Positions 1 to 11,112 are shown, counted from the stretch's first letter. The stretch: DNA of 64,000 nucleotides from JBMDXB01 sp048594975 (GCA_048594975.1 JBMDXQ010000018.1:1-64000), one strand, 5' to 3'. The notes: generated by a model not told the origin, from the letters alone. Translations and numbers: made by a program.

Positions 1-11
1 GCTGTGAGGAG

Positions 12-98
12 GCATCGGGGGCGTGAGCGACCCCCTCTGCCACCCCCCGAGCACGGTCCCGCGCCCATTTTCTCGGGGGTCGCTCACGCCCCAGATGC
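12..98. repeat. 24-bp near-perfect inverted repeat
   Basis: Arms at 12-35 and 75-98 are reverse complements at 23 of 24 positions (the mismatch is 17 against 93). The core arm reads ggggcgtgagcgaccccc at 18-35. The 39-nt loop contains a competing C-rich/G-rich pairing (43-51 with 72-80). No gene accounts for it. It could be a REP-like element, a transposon end or a transcription terminator. Confidence 0.7.
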
Positions 99-394
99 AT
101 GTCACTGTCGTCCGGCCGACCCCGCTCTGTCGAAGCGCCAGCGTCGAGTAGGCCGCCGTGTCGCGCGCCGCTTGCGTCGACAGCCATGACGCCTGACAGG
201 TTTTTCCGGAAACCTGCGTTCATATAGGTGAACGCGCACTCGCTCTGAATCCAACGCGTGAGATGGCCCACGGCCGTCGCCTCCTGGCTGTTTTCCCAAC
301 CTGCGCGTCTCACTTGTTGTTCGGTTTCTCTCGCTGAGTATCGCTGTGGCCACAAGAACGGCCATCACGATGCGAGATTGTCCGGCGTCCGAGC

Positions 395-451
395 CGCGGT
401 CAAGCCACTCCGCTTCGCTCCGTCCCTGGCGGGCTCGCGGGCTTGACCGCG
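395..451. repeat. 12-bp perfect inverted repeat
   Basis: cgcggtcaagcc at 395-406 is the exact reverse complement of 440-451, with a 33-nt loop. There is no U-tract and no adjacent gene end. The function is unknown. Confidence 0.5.
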
Positions 452-616
452 CCTCGGCTCCGCCGGAAGTCAGGCAATTACGTGATGGCCGTCGTCGAGC
501 TGCCGGCGTGCTCAGCCCGAGATGCAGATCGATCACGCGGAGGGAGCGGCGGCGTTATGATCCGGACTCGAGACAAGCGCAGGTTGCGGCCTCGCCAGAG
601 AAGGCGAGGAGGCACT

Positions 617-741
617 GTGCGCGATCGTTGCGATGAACCACTGCGCGTGCTGGTTCGTGTCCTCGCCCGCCAGGCTGCGCGTGAACGGTTCGAGCGGGAA
701 ATCGCGGCGGAACGAGAGACACCACCCGAGGTGACTGTGCA

Positions 742-745
<4 letters not shown>
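617..745 (+). CDS. small protein upstream of recombinase
   Basis: A 42-residue ORF beginning with GTG. A strong Shine-Dalgarno (aggagg, 607-612) sits 4 nt before it, which is why I prefer this start to the upstream ATG at 557. The product is charged and Arg/Glu-rich, with a helical core around LARQAARERFEREIAAE. Its stop overlaps the GTG start of the recombinase by 4 nt (GTGA), so the two are probably translationally coupled. Short ORFs of this style commonly precede large serine recombinases, where they may be accessory or regulatory; I cannot assign a function. No named domain is visible. Confidence 0.5.
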
Positions 746-2409
<1,664 letters not shown>

Positions 2410-2508
2410 TCTGAACTACTAGAGTGTAACACCCGGTCACGACGCGGTCAAACAGCGCAGCATTTCTCGTTGCACAGTCTGAGCGGCCTACCAGATAACG
2501 GTCGCGCT

Positions 2509-2844
2509 TCAGTCGTCGACGGGTCTGATCGGCAGGTTCGTGAAGTCCAGGAGCAGCTCGACCCCCGACGTCTCGTGGTCCGATCGCGACGCCCGGCGGG
2601 CGGCACAGCTGATCGCCCGCTCCGTCCATTGGGCCCGCAGCGGCTCGAAGTAGCGCCGCGCCACCTCGGGGGCGACGTAGCCTACCTTCTGGTGGTCCGC
2701 CAGCACCGCGATCGCGTTCGGCAGATAGCTGTTCTCCGGCTCCGGCACCAGGGTCACGATGAACGTCGACGGCAGACCCAGGAGGCGCTCCCAATAGCCG
2801 AGGCCACCGACGACCGGGATGCGGCGCAGCAGCGGATCCTCCAT
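2509..2844 (-). CDS. HIRAN-domain-like small protein
   Basis: An 111-residue protein. The segment PNAIAVLADHQKVGYV followed by APEVARRYFEPL resembles the HIRAN fold, known from HLTF/Rad5-type helicases where it binds DNA ends. It also occurs as a stand-alone bacterial domain whose role is unclear. No helicase is fused or adjacent here. A TACAAT hexamer lies 8 nt before the ATG with no Shine-Dalgarno between them, so the mRNA may be leaderless. It is divergent from the sirtuin gene. The family call rests on motif resemblance only. Confidence 0.6.
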   Translation of the reverse strand: MEDPLLRRIPVVGGLGYWERLLGLPSTFIVTLVPEPENSYLPNAIAVLADHQKVGYVAPEVARRYFEPLRAQWTERAISCAARRASRSDHETSGVELLLDFTNLPIRPVDD

Positions 2845-2852
2845 GGCCCCGG

Positions 2853-2858
2853 ATTGTA
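2853..2858 (-). promoter_or_regulatory. -10 element of HIRAN gene (leaderless type)
   Basis: TACAAT on the minus strand, 8 nt before the ATG ending at 2844. No convincing -35 is seen. Confidence 0.4.
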
Positions 2859-2900
2859 CCGTGCCCCGCGGCGGGCGGCCGGACCATCATTGGGTGTCTA

Positions 2901-3656
2901 ATGAAATCCGTGGACACGGTGCGGCGCGCCGCCGGGCTCATCGGACAGGCGAGGCGAATCACCGTCCTGACCGGCGCCGGCGTCTCCGCGGCCAGCGGCG
3001 TCCCGACTTTCCGCGGCAGCGGCGGGCTCTGGCGGACGTATCGGGCGGAAGACCTCGCGACACCGGCCGCATTCCGCCGTGCTCCCCAGCTCGTCTGGGA
3101 GTGGTACGACTGGCGTCGCACGCTCATCGCCGGCTGCCGGCCGAACGCCGCGCACGAGGTGCTGGCGGCCTGGAGCCGGCGCTCCGGCGGCTTCACCTGC
3201 ATCACCCAGAACGTCGACGGGCTGCACGAGCTCGCCGGCACGCGCGGCGTCGTGCGCTTTCACGGGTCGATCTGGGAACTGACGTGTGCGGGCGACTGCG
3301 GCGGCGAACCGCGGGTGTGGGAGGATCGCACCACCCCGCTCGCCGCGCTCCCTCCGGTCTGTCCCCACTGCGGCGACCTCGCCCGGCCGAACGTCATCTG
3401 GTTCGGCGAGCCGATCGACCCGGACGTCCTGCGCCGCTGCCACGCCGCCCTCGACTGCGACCTTTTTCTGTCGGTCGGCACGTCGTCGATCGTTTACCCC
3501 GCCGCCGGGCTGCTGTTCGACGCCAGGCGGCGTGGCGCGGTCACAATGGAGATCAATCCCGAGGCAACCGAGGCGTCGGAATTCGTGGACGTCGCCGTCG
3601 CGCAGGGCGCCGAGATCGCGCTCCCGGCAATCGACAGGTTAATCAGGGGCCGCTGA
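2901..3656 (+). CDS. cobB: NAD-dependent protein deacylase, SIR2 family
   Basis: Removes acyl groups from protein lysines, consuming NAD+ in the cytoplasm. The 251-residue protein has the NAD motif GAGVSAASGVPTFRG (about 25-39), TQNVDGLH (about 98-105) and the catalytic His in RFHGS. A zinc site is suggested by C-x(3-4)-C and CPHC pairs (about 130-160), followed by SVGTSS. The YDWRR segment matches the Tyr-x-x-Arg signature of class III sirtuins that also take succinyl or malonyl groups, so desuccinylase activity is possible. The gene stands alone and is divergent from the HIRAN gene; no strong ribosome site precedes the ATG. Confidence 0.92.
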   Translation: MKSVDTVRRAAGLIGQARRITVLTGAGVSAASGVPTFRGSGGLWRTYRAEDLATPAAFRRAPQLVWEWYDWRRTLIAGCRPNAAHEVLAAWSRRSGGFTCITQNVDGLHELAGTRGVVRFHGSIWELTCAGDCGGEPRVWEDRTTPLAALPPVCPHCGDLARPNVIWFGEPIDPDVLRRCHAALDCDLFLSVGTSSIVYPAAGLLFDARRRGAVTMEINPEATEASEFVDVAVAQGAEIALPAIDRLIRGR

Positions 3657-3689
3657 TGCAGCCCGCACGCGCGCGGAGCGGGGCGAGCG

Positions 3690-4244
3690 TCAGATCTTCG
3701 GCAGCGTCACCTCGAGCTGCTTGAGGTACTTGCCCTTCTTGTCCCCGTACGAGACCTCGCACACCTCGTCGCTCTGGAAGAACAACACCTGCGCGATCCC
3801 CTCGTTGGCGTACACCTTCGCGGGGAGCGGCGTCGTGTTCGAGATCTCGAGCGTGGCGGTGCCCTCCCATTCCGGCTCGAACGGCGTCACGTTGACGATG
3901 ATCCCGCAGCGCGCGTACGTGGATTTGCCCAGGCACACCGTCAGCACGTCGCGGGGAATGCGGAAGTACTCGACGGTGCGCGCCAGCGCAAACGAGTTCG
4001 GCGGGACGATGCAGGTGTCGGCCGTGATGTCGACGAACGAGCGCGGATCGAAGTTCTTCGGGTCGATGAGCGCGTTGTTCACGTTGGTGAATACCTTGAA
4101 TTCGTCGGCGACGCGGATGTCATAGCCGTACGACGAGAGTCCGTAGGACACCACGCCGGCGCGCACCTGCCGGTCCTCGAACGGCTCGATCATGCGGTGC
4201 TCGAGCGCCATCTTCTTGATCCACCGGTCCGACTTGATTGCCAT
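3690..4244 (-). CDS. dcd: dCTP deaminase
   Basis: Deaminates dCTP to dUTP to feed dTTP synthesis. It has 184 residues, close to the usual 190. The active-site stretch GKSTYARCG carries the conserved Ser and Arg, and the general-base Glu lies in EWEGTATLE. GYDIRV near the N-terminus is also typical. It could be the bifunctional deaminase/dUTPase variant; sequence alone does not settle this. It is the last gene of ndk-DUF2905-dcd, 29 nt after the DUF2905 gene, with aggacg upstream of its ATG. Confidence 0.93.
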   Translation of the reverse strand: MAIKSDRWIKKMALEHRMIEPFEDRQVRAGVVSYGLSSYGYDIRVADEFKVFTNVNNALIDPKNFDPRSFVDITADTCIVPPNSFALARTVEYFRIPRDVLTVCLGKSTYARCGIIVNVTPFEPEWEGTATLEISNTTPLPAKVYANEGIAQVLFFQSDEVCEVSYGDKKGKYLKQLEVTLPKI

Positions 4245-4273
4245 CAGGAACGTCCTCGGATGAGACGGCGCGC

Positions 4274-4468
4274 TCAGCGTCGCAGGAAAGTGAACAGCAG
4301 CGTCAGGATGATACTCAGCAGGATCGAGGTCGTCAGCGGAAAATAGATGGCGGTGTTGCCGCGGCGGAAGGACAAATCGCCCGGCAGGCGGCCGATCGGG
4401 AGACCCGCCATGATCAGCAGGCCGATAGCCGCAATCACCAGGCCGACGAACAGCAGCAGCTTGCCCAT
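4274..4468 (-). CDS. DUF2905 family membrane protein
   Basis: A 64-residue protein with two transmembrane helices separated by a short polar loop. LPIGRLPGDLSFRRGN in the loop is the family signature. The function of DUF2905 is unknown. A TTG at 4471 is an alternative first codon. It starts 9 nt after the ndk stop, so it is probably co-transcribed with ndk and dcd. Confidence 0.8.
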   Translation of the reverse strand: MGKLLLFVGLVIAAIGLLIMAGLPIGRLPGDLSFRRGNTAIYFPLTTSILLSIILTLLFTFLRR

Positions 4469-4477
4469 CAAGCGACG

Positions 4478-4900
4478 TCAGGCGGAGCGGGCGAACTCGA
4501 CGCCCGGGAAGAAATAGCTCACCTCGAAGGCCGCGGTCTCCGCCGCGTCGGAGCCGTGCGTCGCGTTGTTCTCAATCGAGCGCCCGAACTCTTTCCGCAG
4601 GGTGCCGGCGTCCGCCCTGGCCGGATCGGTCGCGCCCATGAGCGCCCGCCAGCGCGCGATCGCGTCGTCGCCCTCGAGGGCCAAAACGATCGCCGGCCCT
4701 GACGACATGAACGTCGTCAGGCTGGGAAAGAAGGGACGCCCCCGATGGACCGCGTAGAATCCCTCGGCATCCTGCTTCGACAGGTGCAGCATGCGCATGG
4801 CACGAATCTGGAATCCGGCTTCCTCGATGCGCTGGATGATGCGGCCGGTGTGGCGCGCCGCGACGGCGTCCGGCTTGATGATGGCGAGCGTCCGTTCCAT
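4478..4900 (-). CDS. ndk: nucleoside diphosphate kinase
   Basis: Transfers the gamma-phosphate between NTPs and NDPs through a phosphohistidine. It has 140 residues, the standard length. It begins ERTLAIIKPDAV, and the catalytic His is in NATHGSDA (about residue 116). First gene of the ndk-DUF2905-dcd operon. A perfect TATAAT lies 8 nt upstream of the ATG with no Shine-Dalgarno, pointing to a leaderless transcript. Confidence 0.96.
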   Translation of the reverse strand: MERTLAIIKPDAVAARHTGRIIQRIEEAGFQIRAMRMLHLSKQDAEGFYAVHRGRPFFPSLTTFMSSGPAIVLALEGDDAIARWRALMGATDPARADAGTLRKEFGRSIENNATHGSDAAETAAFEVSYFFPGVEFARSA

Positions 4901-4908
4901 GAGTGAGG

Positions 4909-4914
4909 ATTATA
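4909..4914 (-). promoter_or_regulatory. -10 element of ndk (leaderless type)
   Basis: TATAAT on the minus strand, separated from the ndk ATG by 8 nt (4901-4908). Transcription would begin at or next to the start codon. The same bases overlap the possible start of a plus-strand ORF. Confidence 0.55.
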
Positions 4915-5087
4915 TGTCGCACGACAGCGACGAGCATCTCGGGGCGATCGAGGGTGATCGCGCGAACGATCAGCCGCAGCACGGCAACCCGAACGCGAAC
5001 GGGCTCGACGAGAACGGCTTGCCCGACGACCCGGTGAAGATCTGCGAGGACGTCATCGGGGCGAACGAGGATCAAACGCAGGGGTGA
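4914..5087 (+). CDS. small acidic protein, unknown
   Basis: A 57-residue ORF rich in Asp, Glu and Asn. It ends in a patterned tail, GLPDDPVKICEDVIGANEDQ. The ATG at 4914 has gtgagg 5-6 nt upstream; ATG 4899 in frame is an alternative. It is followed 3 nt later by a hairpin that could end its transcript. I do not recognise a domain. The composition differs from antisense shadows of its neighbours and it lies outside ndk, which favours a real gene. Confidence 0.45.
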   Translation: MSHDSDEHLGAIEGDRANDQPQHGNPNANGLDENGLPDDPVKICEDVIGANEDQTQG

Positions 5088-5089
5088 TC

Positions 5090-5122
5090 GGGAAGGGCTA
5101 AGGGGTACCGCTATCCCTTCCC
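5090..5122. terminator. hairpin between convergent genes
   Basis: gggaaggg (5090-5097) pairs with cccttccc (5115-5122), with partial pairing continuing inward. It lies exactly between the stop of the small plus-strand ORF (5087) and the stop of korB (5123). It has no T-run, so it may be a bidirectional end or a stabilising structure. Confidence 0.5.
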
Positions 5123-6166
5123 TTACCGGAAACTCTCCATGATTTCTTCGAGTGCTTCGCGGCTGGGCCGCACGCGCTCGAGAGGCAGCGACGCCAGCGG
5201 ATCGTCGGCCAGGTTCAGCAGCGTCAGGAAATCATCCTTGTCCGGCTCGATGTAGAGGACGCCGGTGGCCAACTCGCCGCGGCGCGAGGTCTCGTGCAGC
5301 AGCCGCGTCGCCGCGAGCTTGTCGGTCGGGTCGTAGTCCTCGGCCACTTTCTTGAGATACAGCTTCGAGCCGTCGTGCATCCGGACGGCGGTGGTCGAGC
5401 CCGGCTCGTACTCCACCGTGATGTCGTCGAAGTAGGGGACGAAGCTGATGTCGCCGAGCGGCTCGTCGTGGTCTTTCACGTAGGCATAGCTCTTGGTCGA
5501 CCCTTCGTGATCGTTGAACGTCACGCACGGCGAGAGCACGTCGATCATGCACGTGCCCTTGTGGCTGAGCGAGGCCTTCAGGATGGCGAGCAGCTGCTTC
5601 TTGTCGCCGGAGAAGGATCGCGCCACGAACGAGGCGCCGAGCGCGATGGCGAGCGCGCAGGTGTCGATCGGCTGCAGATCGTTGGGCGCGCCCGACTTGG
5701 CGGTCGACCCCAGGTCGGCGGTCGGCGAGAACTGGCCCTTGGTCAGCCCGTAGCAGCCGTTGTCCTCGATGATGTAGACGATCGGCAGGTTGCGCCGCAT
5801 CAGGTGCACGAACTGGCCAATCCCGATGGCGCCGGTATCCCCGTCGCCGCTGATGCCAATCGCGATCAGCTTGCGGTTCGCCAGCATTGCGCCGGTGCCG
5901 ACCGATGGCATCCGGCCGTGCACGGCGTTGAAGCCATGCGCGGCGCCGAGGAAATAAGCCGGGCTCTTGCTGGAACAGCCGATGCCCGACAGCTTCACCA
6001 CCCTGCTCGGATCGACGCCCATTTCGAAGAACGCGTCGATGATCCGTTCCGAGATCGCGTTGTGCCCGCAGCCGGCACAGAGCGTGGTCTTGCCGCCGCG
6101 GTAGGGCTGCAGCTCCAGGCCGATACGGTTGGCCTTCTTCCCGGGCTCGGGTGTGGTGATCGCCAT
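5123..6166 (-). CDS. korB: 2-oxoacid:ferredoxin oxidoreductase, beta subunit
   Basis: The thiamine-diphosphate subunit that oxidatively decarboxylates a 2-oxoacid, giving acyl-CoA and reduced ferredoxin. It has 347 residues from the ATG at 6166, which has a gggga ribosome site; an upstream in-frame start would run into korA. CAGCGH (about 30) and GIGCSS supply cluster cysteines. The ThDP/Mg motif is GDGDTGAIGIGQFVHLMRRN. It begins 4 nt after the korA stop. With sucCD upstream, 2-oxoglutarate is the likely substrate, giving succinyl-CoA; this is inferred from context. Confidence 0.92.
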   Translation of the reverse strand: MAITTPEPGKKANRIGLELQPYRGGKTTLCAGCGHNAISERIIDAFFEMGVDPSRVVKLSGIGCSSKSPAYFLGAAHGFNAVHGRMPSVGTGAMLANRKLIAIGISGDGDTGAIGIGQFVHLMRRNLPIVYIIEDNGCYGLTKGQFSPTADLGSTAKSGAPNDLQPIDTCALAIALGASFVARSFSGDKKQLLAILKASLSHKGTCMIDVLSPCVTFNDHEGSTKSYAYVKDHDEPLGDISFVPYFDDITVEYEPGSTTAVRMHDGSKLYLKKVAEDYDPTDKLAATRLLHETSRRGELATGVLYIEPDKDDFLTLLNLADDPLASLPLERVRPSREALEEIMESFR

Positions 6167-6170
6167 TGGA

Positions 6171-8063
6171 CTATTCCCCCGCGCCGGCGGCACCGGCCGG
6201 CACGACCGTCTTCTTGATCTCGTCGCGGCGCTTCAAGCCTTCTTGCACGAGAACCTCGTCGCTGACCGACCGCGCGTCGATCGGCAGGCCGTTGTAGTGG
6301 AGCACGCTGCGCAGCTTCCCGATCCGCTCCGGCGACAGCTCGAGCCGCATCAGCGCCAGCATCTGCGCGTCCCGGTTCTGCTCGACGACGTAGACCCGCT
6401 CGTGGCGGTCGATGAACTCGCCGAGATCGTCGTTGAAGGGGTACGCCTTGATGCGCAGGTACGAGGTGCCGATCCCGCGCTCCCGCGCCAGCTGGTCGCG
6501 GCTCTCGTCGATCGCCCAGTGGCTGGTGCCGTAGCCGATCAGCGCGATCTTCGCCCCCGGCGAATCCTCGACCTCGGGCGGCGGCACGTGCCGGCGCGCC
6601 GTCTCGAACTTGCGCCCGAGCCGGTCCATGTTCTCGACGTAATCGTCCGGCCGCTCGCTGTACTGCCCCTTCGCGTTGTGGCCGGACCCGCGCGTGAAAT
6701 ACGCCGGCATGCCGTCGCCCGGCACCGTGCGATACGCGATCCCGTCGCCGTCCACGTCGGCGTAGCGGCCCCACTGCCCCAGCCGCGTCAGCGTCTCGGC
6801 GTCGAGCAGCTTGCCGCGGTCGAGCGGCTTGTCGGGGTACTGGAAGGCGGGCGACATCCAGGTGTTCATCCCGAGATCGAGATCGCTCATCACGAACACG
6901 ATCGTCTGGAAGCGCTCGGCCAGGTCGAACGCCTCCATGGCCATCGAGTAGCACTCCTCGACCGAGCTCGGGATGAGCATGATCTGCTTCGTGTCGCCGT
7001 GCGAGAGCAGGGCCGTGGTGAGGATGTCGCCCTGCGCCGTGCGCGTCGGCAGCCCGGTGGACGGGCCGACGCGCTGGATGTTGAAGATCACGCCGGGCAC
7101 CTCGGCGTAGTACGCCAGGCCGGCGAATTCGCTCATCAGGGAGATACCGGGACCGGCGGTCGAGGTCATCGCCCGGGCGCCCGCCCAGCCGGCGCCGATG
7201 ACCATGCCGATCGACGCGATCTCGTCTTCCGCCTGCACGATCGCGTAGGTCGCCTTCCCGTCCTTGTCGTGCCGGTACTTCTTCATGTACCCGATCAGCG
7301 TCTCGGGGAGCGACGACGACGGCGTGATCGGGTACCACGCCACCACCGTGACGCCGGCCATCATGCTGCCGAGCGCCGCCGCCGCATTGCCCTCGACGAG
7401 GATCATGCCGGCCGTCTTGTCCATCCGCTCGATCCAGTACGGATCCTGCTTGGTCAGGTGGCGCCCGGCGAACTCCGATCCGGCCCTCAACGCACCGAGG
7501 TTCAGCTCGATCGCCTTCGTCTTCTTGCCGAACTGCTTGCGGAGCGCGTGCTCCATCGTCGCCATCTCCACGCCGAGCAGCGCGGAGAGCACGCCGTCGT
7601 AGATCATGTTCTTCACGAGCCGGCGCAGTCTGGCGTCCTTGCAGACCTCCGCGACGATGCGGTCGAACGGCACCGGATAGAAGACGAGGTCGGTACGCAG
7701 CCCCCTTAGCTTCAGCGGCTCGTCGTAGAGCACCGCCGCGCCCGGCTCCAGCGAGAGCACGTCCTCCTTTGCGGTCTCCGGGTTCATGGCGACCAGGAAA
7801 TCGATTTCCTTCTTCCGCCCGATGTAGCCGTCCTTGTTCGCGCGGATGGTGTACCAGGTCGGCAGGCCGGCGATGTTCGACGGGAACATGTTCTTGCCGG
7901 AGACCGGCACGCCCATCTGGAAGATCGAGCGCAACAGGACGAGATTCGCCGTCTGGCTGCCCGAGCCGTTGACCGTGGCCACCTGGATGCTGAAGTCGTT
8001 GACGATGCGGCGGGTACCGGGTCCGGCAGCGGTCTCTTGGACCGCGAGGTCACTCGGAGACAT
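6171..8063 (-). CDS. korA: 2-oxoacid:ferredoxin oxidoreductase, alpha subunit (gamma-alpha fusion)
   Basis: The partner of KorB. It has 630 residues from the ATG at 8063, which has a good ggaagga ribosome site. The N-terminal part (about 15-190; GSGSQTANLVLLRS, FPSNIAGLPTWY) is the gamma domain. The rest is the alpha pyrimidine-binding and transketolase-C part, with PITPSSSLPE and TSTAGPGISLMSEF. Fusion of gamma and alpha is usual for the two-subunit KorAB type. A TATAAT lies about 55 nt upstream. Confidence 0.92.
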   Translation of the reverse strand: MSPSDLAVQETAAGPGTRRIVNDFSIQVATVNGSGSQTANLVLLRSIFQMGVPVSGKNMFPSNIAGLPTWYTIRANKDGYIGRKKEIDFLVAMNPETAKEDVLSLEPGAAVLYDEPLKLRGLRTDLVFYPVPFDRIVAEVCKDARLRRLVKNMIYDGVLSALLGVEMATMEHALRKQFGKKTKAIELNLGALRAGSEFAGRHLTKQDPYWIERMDKTAGMILVEGNAAAALGSMMAGVTVVAWYPITPSSSLPETLIGYMKKYRHDKDGKATYAIVQAEDEIASIGMVIGAGWAGARAMTSTAGPGISLMSEFAGLAYYAEVPGVIFNIQRVGPSTGLPTRTAQGDILTTALLSHGDTKQIMLIPSSVEECYSMAMEAFDLAERFQTIVFVMSDLDLGMNTWMSPAFQYPDKPLDRGKLLDAETLTRLGQWGRYADVDGDGIAYRTVPGDGMPAYFTRGSGHNAKGQYSERPDDYVENMDRLGRKFETARRHVPPPEVEDSPGAKIALIGYGTSHWAIDESRDQLARERGIGTSYLRIKAYPFNDDLGEFIDRHERVYVVEQNRDAQMLALMRLELSPERIGKLRSVLHYNGLPIDARSVSDEVLVQEGLKRRDEIKKTVVPAGAAGAGE

Positions 8064-8118
8064 GTACTTCCTTCCGCGACGGTTCCTGTGGTGAAAGTGC
8101 CGGGAGACTCTGAGAAAG

Positions 8119-8124
8119 ATTATA
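8119..8124 (-). promoter_or_regulatory. -10 element for korAB
   Basis: TATAAT on the minus strand, about 55 nt before the korA ATG. The -35 is weak (TTGCCC, spaced 20 nt). It suggests korAB has its own promoter downstream of sucD. Confidence 0.4.
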
Positions 8125-8244
8125 CCAACGCCGAACAGCCGACGGGGCAAACGCCCAAGATCGCGAGTGGAGGATGCGCTCTGGAGAATTCTTCAGGTTG
8201 GCTCTCGTCAGCTGGCCATTGGGAGTTGCGCCCGTGGCGGCCCA

Positions 8245-9117
8245 TCAGGCCCGCAGGGCCTCACGGGCCGCACTGCCCATATCCGCCGGGCTCCGGACCA
8301 CTTCGACGCCGGCCGCGCGCAACGCGGCCATTTTTTCGGCCGCCGTCCCCTTGCCGCCGGCGATGATGGCGCCGGCGTGGCCCATCCGTCGCCCCGGCGG
8401 CGCCGTCTGGCCCGCAACGAACGCGACGACGGGCTTCTTGACGCTGCCCTTGATGAAGGCGGCCGCCTCTTCCTCGGCCGCGCCGCCGATCTCGCCGATC
8501 ATGACGATCGCCTCGGTCTGCGGGTCGGCCTCGAAAAGCCCGAGCGCGTCGATGAAGTTCGTGCCGATCAGCGGGTCTCCACCGATGCCGATACAGGTGG
8601 TCTGGCCGAGGCCGAGCAGCGTCAGCTGGTGGATCGCCTCGTAGGTCAACGTCCCGCTCCTGGAGACCACCCCGACCCGTCCTTCCCTGCAGATGTGGCC
8701 GGGGATGATCCCGGCCTTCGCCTGCCCGGCGGTGATGATCCCGGGACAGTTCGGCCCGATTAGACGCGTTCTCCCGGTCCGGATGACCGACAGGGCGCGC
8801 ATCATGTCGAGCGTCGGGATGCCCTCGGTAATGCAGACGGCCAGATCGAGACCGGCGTCGGCCGCCTCCATGATCGAGTCGGCGGCGAATTGCGGCGGCA
8901 CGAAGACGACCGACGCGTTCGCGCCGGTGGTGCGGGCGGCCTCGGCGACGGTGTTGAAAATCGGCCATCCCTCATGCGTCGTCCCCCCCTTCAAGGGGGT
9001 GACGCCCGCGACGATATTGGTCCCATAGGCGGCGGCCTGCTTCGCGTGGAACGTACCTTCGCGGCCGGTGAGCCCCTGGACGAGAAGACGGGTCTTGCGG
9101 TCGATGAGGATGGACAT
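8245..9117 (-). CDS. sucD: succinyl-CoA synthetase, alpha subunit
   Basis: The CoA-binding, phosphohistidine subunit that interconverts succinyl-CoA and succinate with NTP formation. It has 290 residues. It shows the CoA site QGLTGREGTFHAKQA, IGPNCPGII, GGDPLIG, and the active-site His in GRRMGHAGAI (about 240). An ATG at 9126 is an alternative start three codons earlier. It follows sucC by 90 nt. Confidence 0.95.
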   Translation of the reverse strand: MSILIDRKTRLLVQGLTGREGTFHAKQAAAYGTNIVAGVTPLKGGTTHEGWPIFNTVAEAARTTGANASVVFVPPQFAADSIMEAADAGLDLAVCITEGIPTLDMMRALSVIRTGRTRLIGPNCPGIITAGQAKAGIIPGHICREGRVGVVSRSGTLTYEAIHQLTLLGLGQTTCIGIGGDPLIGTNFIDALGLFEADPQTEAIVMIGEIGGAAEEEAAAFIKGSVKKPVVAFVAGQTAPPGRRMGHAGAIIAGGKGTAAEKMAALRAAGVEVVRSPADMGSAAREALRA

Positions 9118-9207
9118 AAGATGCAACGCCGTGCTGATCCGGGCAGCCCGCCAGGATGACTCAATGCGCCCCTTGGGGCTTGCCGTCTCGCTTCGCTCGA
9201 CGGCCCA

Positions 9208-10368
<1,161 letters not shown>

Positions 10369-10416
10369 GGGTCAACGTTCATCATGTGCCATGCGCAGCC
10401 GTGCGATCAAGCGTAG

Positions 10417-10422
10417 TAGAAT
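10417..10422 (+). promoter_or_regulatory. -10 element for sdhCAB
   Basis: TAGAAT lies 21 nt before the preferred ATG (10444). It is only 9 nt before an in-frame GTG (10432), leaving open a leaderless start at the GTG. Confidence 0.35.
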
Positions 10423-10443
10423 CCCCGATCGGTGGAGCGCGTG

Positions 10444-11112
10444 ATGTCCAACTTCCGTCGCGTGATGTCCTCGTCGGTCGGCACGAAGCTGCTGATCGGC
10501 CTGACGGGGCTCGCGCTGTTCGCGTACCTGATCCTGCATCTCGTCGGCAACGCTCTCATCTTCGCGGGTCCGGAAGTCTTCAACGCCTACTCGCACGCCC
10601 TGATCTCGAATCCGCTCGTCGTCCCGGTGGAGATCGGCCTGGCCGCCATCTTCCTCGTGCATGTCTACAAGACGGTGACGAACTGGCTGGCGAACCGGAC
10701 GGCGCGGCCGGTCGCGTATGTGAAGAAAGAGCTGGCGGGACACACCAGCCGGAAGGGGCTGGCCTCGTCGACGATGATCGTGTCGGGACTGGTCACGCTG
10801 CTGTTCGTCGTGATTCACGTGAAGCAGTTCAAGTACGGAACCTGGTACGAAGTCGTCGGAGCACCGGGTGTGCGCGACCTGAACCGCCTCGAGGTGGAGG
10901 TCTTCCAGTCGCCGTTGTGGGTCGCGGCGTACGTAATCTGCATGGTGCTGGTGGGGCTGCACCTGCGGCACGGGATCGCCAGCGCGTTCCAGTCGCTCGG
11001 GCTCGACCACCCGCTGTACACGCGCCGGCTGACGGCCTGGGCGCTGGTGGGAGCGATCGTGATCGCCGGCGGCCTGGCGATCATCCCGATCTGGGTCTAC
11101 GTGGTGCACTGA
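10444..11112 (+). CDS. sdhC: succinate dehydrogenase cytochrome b subunit
   Basis: The haem-binding membrane anchor of respiratory complex II. It has 222 residues and five membrane helices: about 15-35, 55-75, 100-120, 155-175 and 200-220. Conserved His residues occur in LILHLVGN, LVHVYK, VVIHVKQF and LHLRHG, as in the dihaem single-anchor (Bacillus/Wolinella-like) type. ATG 10444 follows ggag at 6 nt; GTG 10432 is the alternative. First gene of sdhCAB. Confidence 0.9.
   Translation: MSNFRRVMSSSVGTKLLIGLTGLALFAYLILHLVGNALIFAGPEVFNAYSHALISNPLVVPVEIGLAAIFLVHVYKTVTNWLANRTARPVAYVKKELAGHTSRKGLASSTMIVSGLVTLLFVVIHVKQFKYGTWYEVVGAPGVRDLNRLEVEVFQSPLWVAAYVICMVLVGLHLRHGIASAFQSLGLDHPLYTRRLTAWALVGAIVIAGGLAIIPIWVYVVH

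Larger units (their letters stand above)
1..616. other. gene-poor region left of recombinase
   Basis: I see no convincing coding region here. Open frames on both strands have arginine/proline-rich, shadow-like compositions and no recognisable motif. The stretch holds two long inverted repeats (12-98 and 395-451). It lies directly upstream of a recombinase operon, so it may be the inside of a decayed mobile element that continues beyond the left edge. That is inference; nothing in the bases proves it. Confidence 0.5.

Noticed and set aside
102..536. 144-residue minus-strand ORF in the left gene-poor region
   Set aside because: Arg-rich composition, no ribosome site, no recognisable domain; kept as non-coding.
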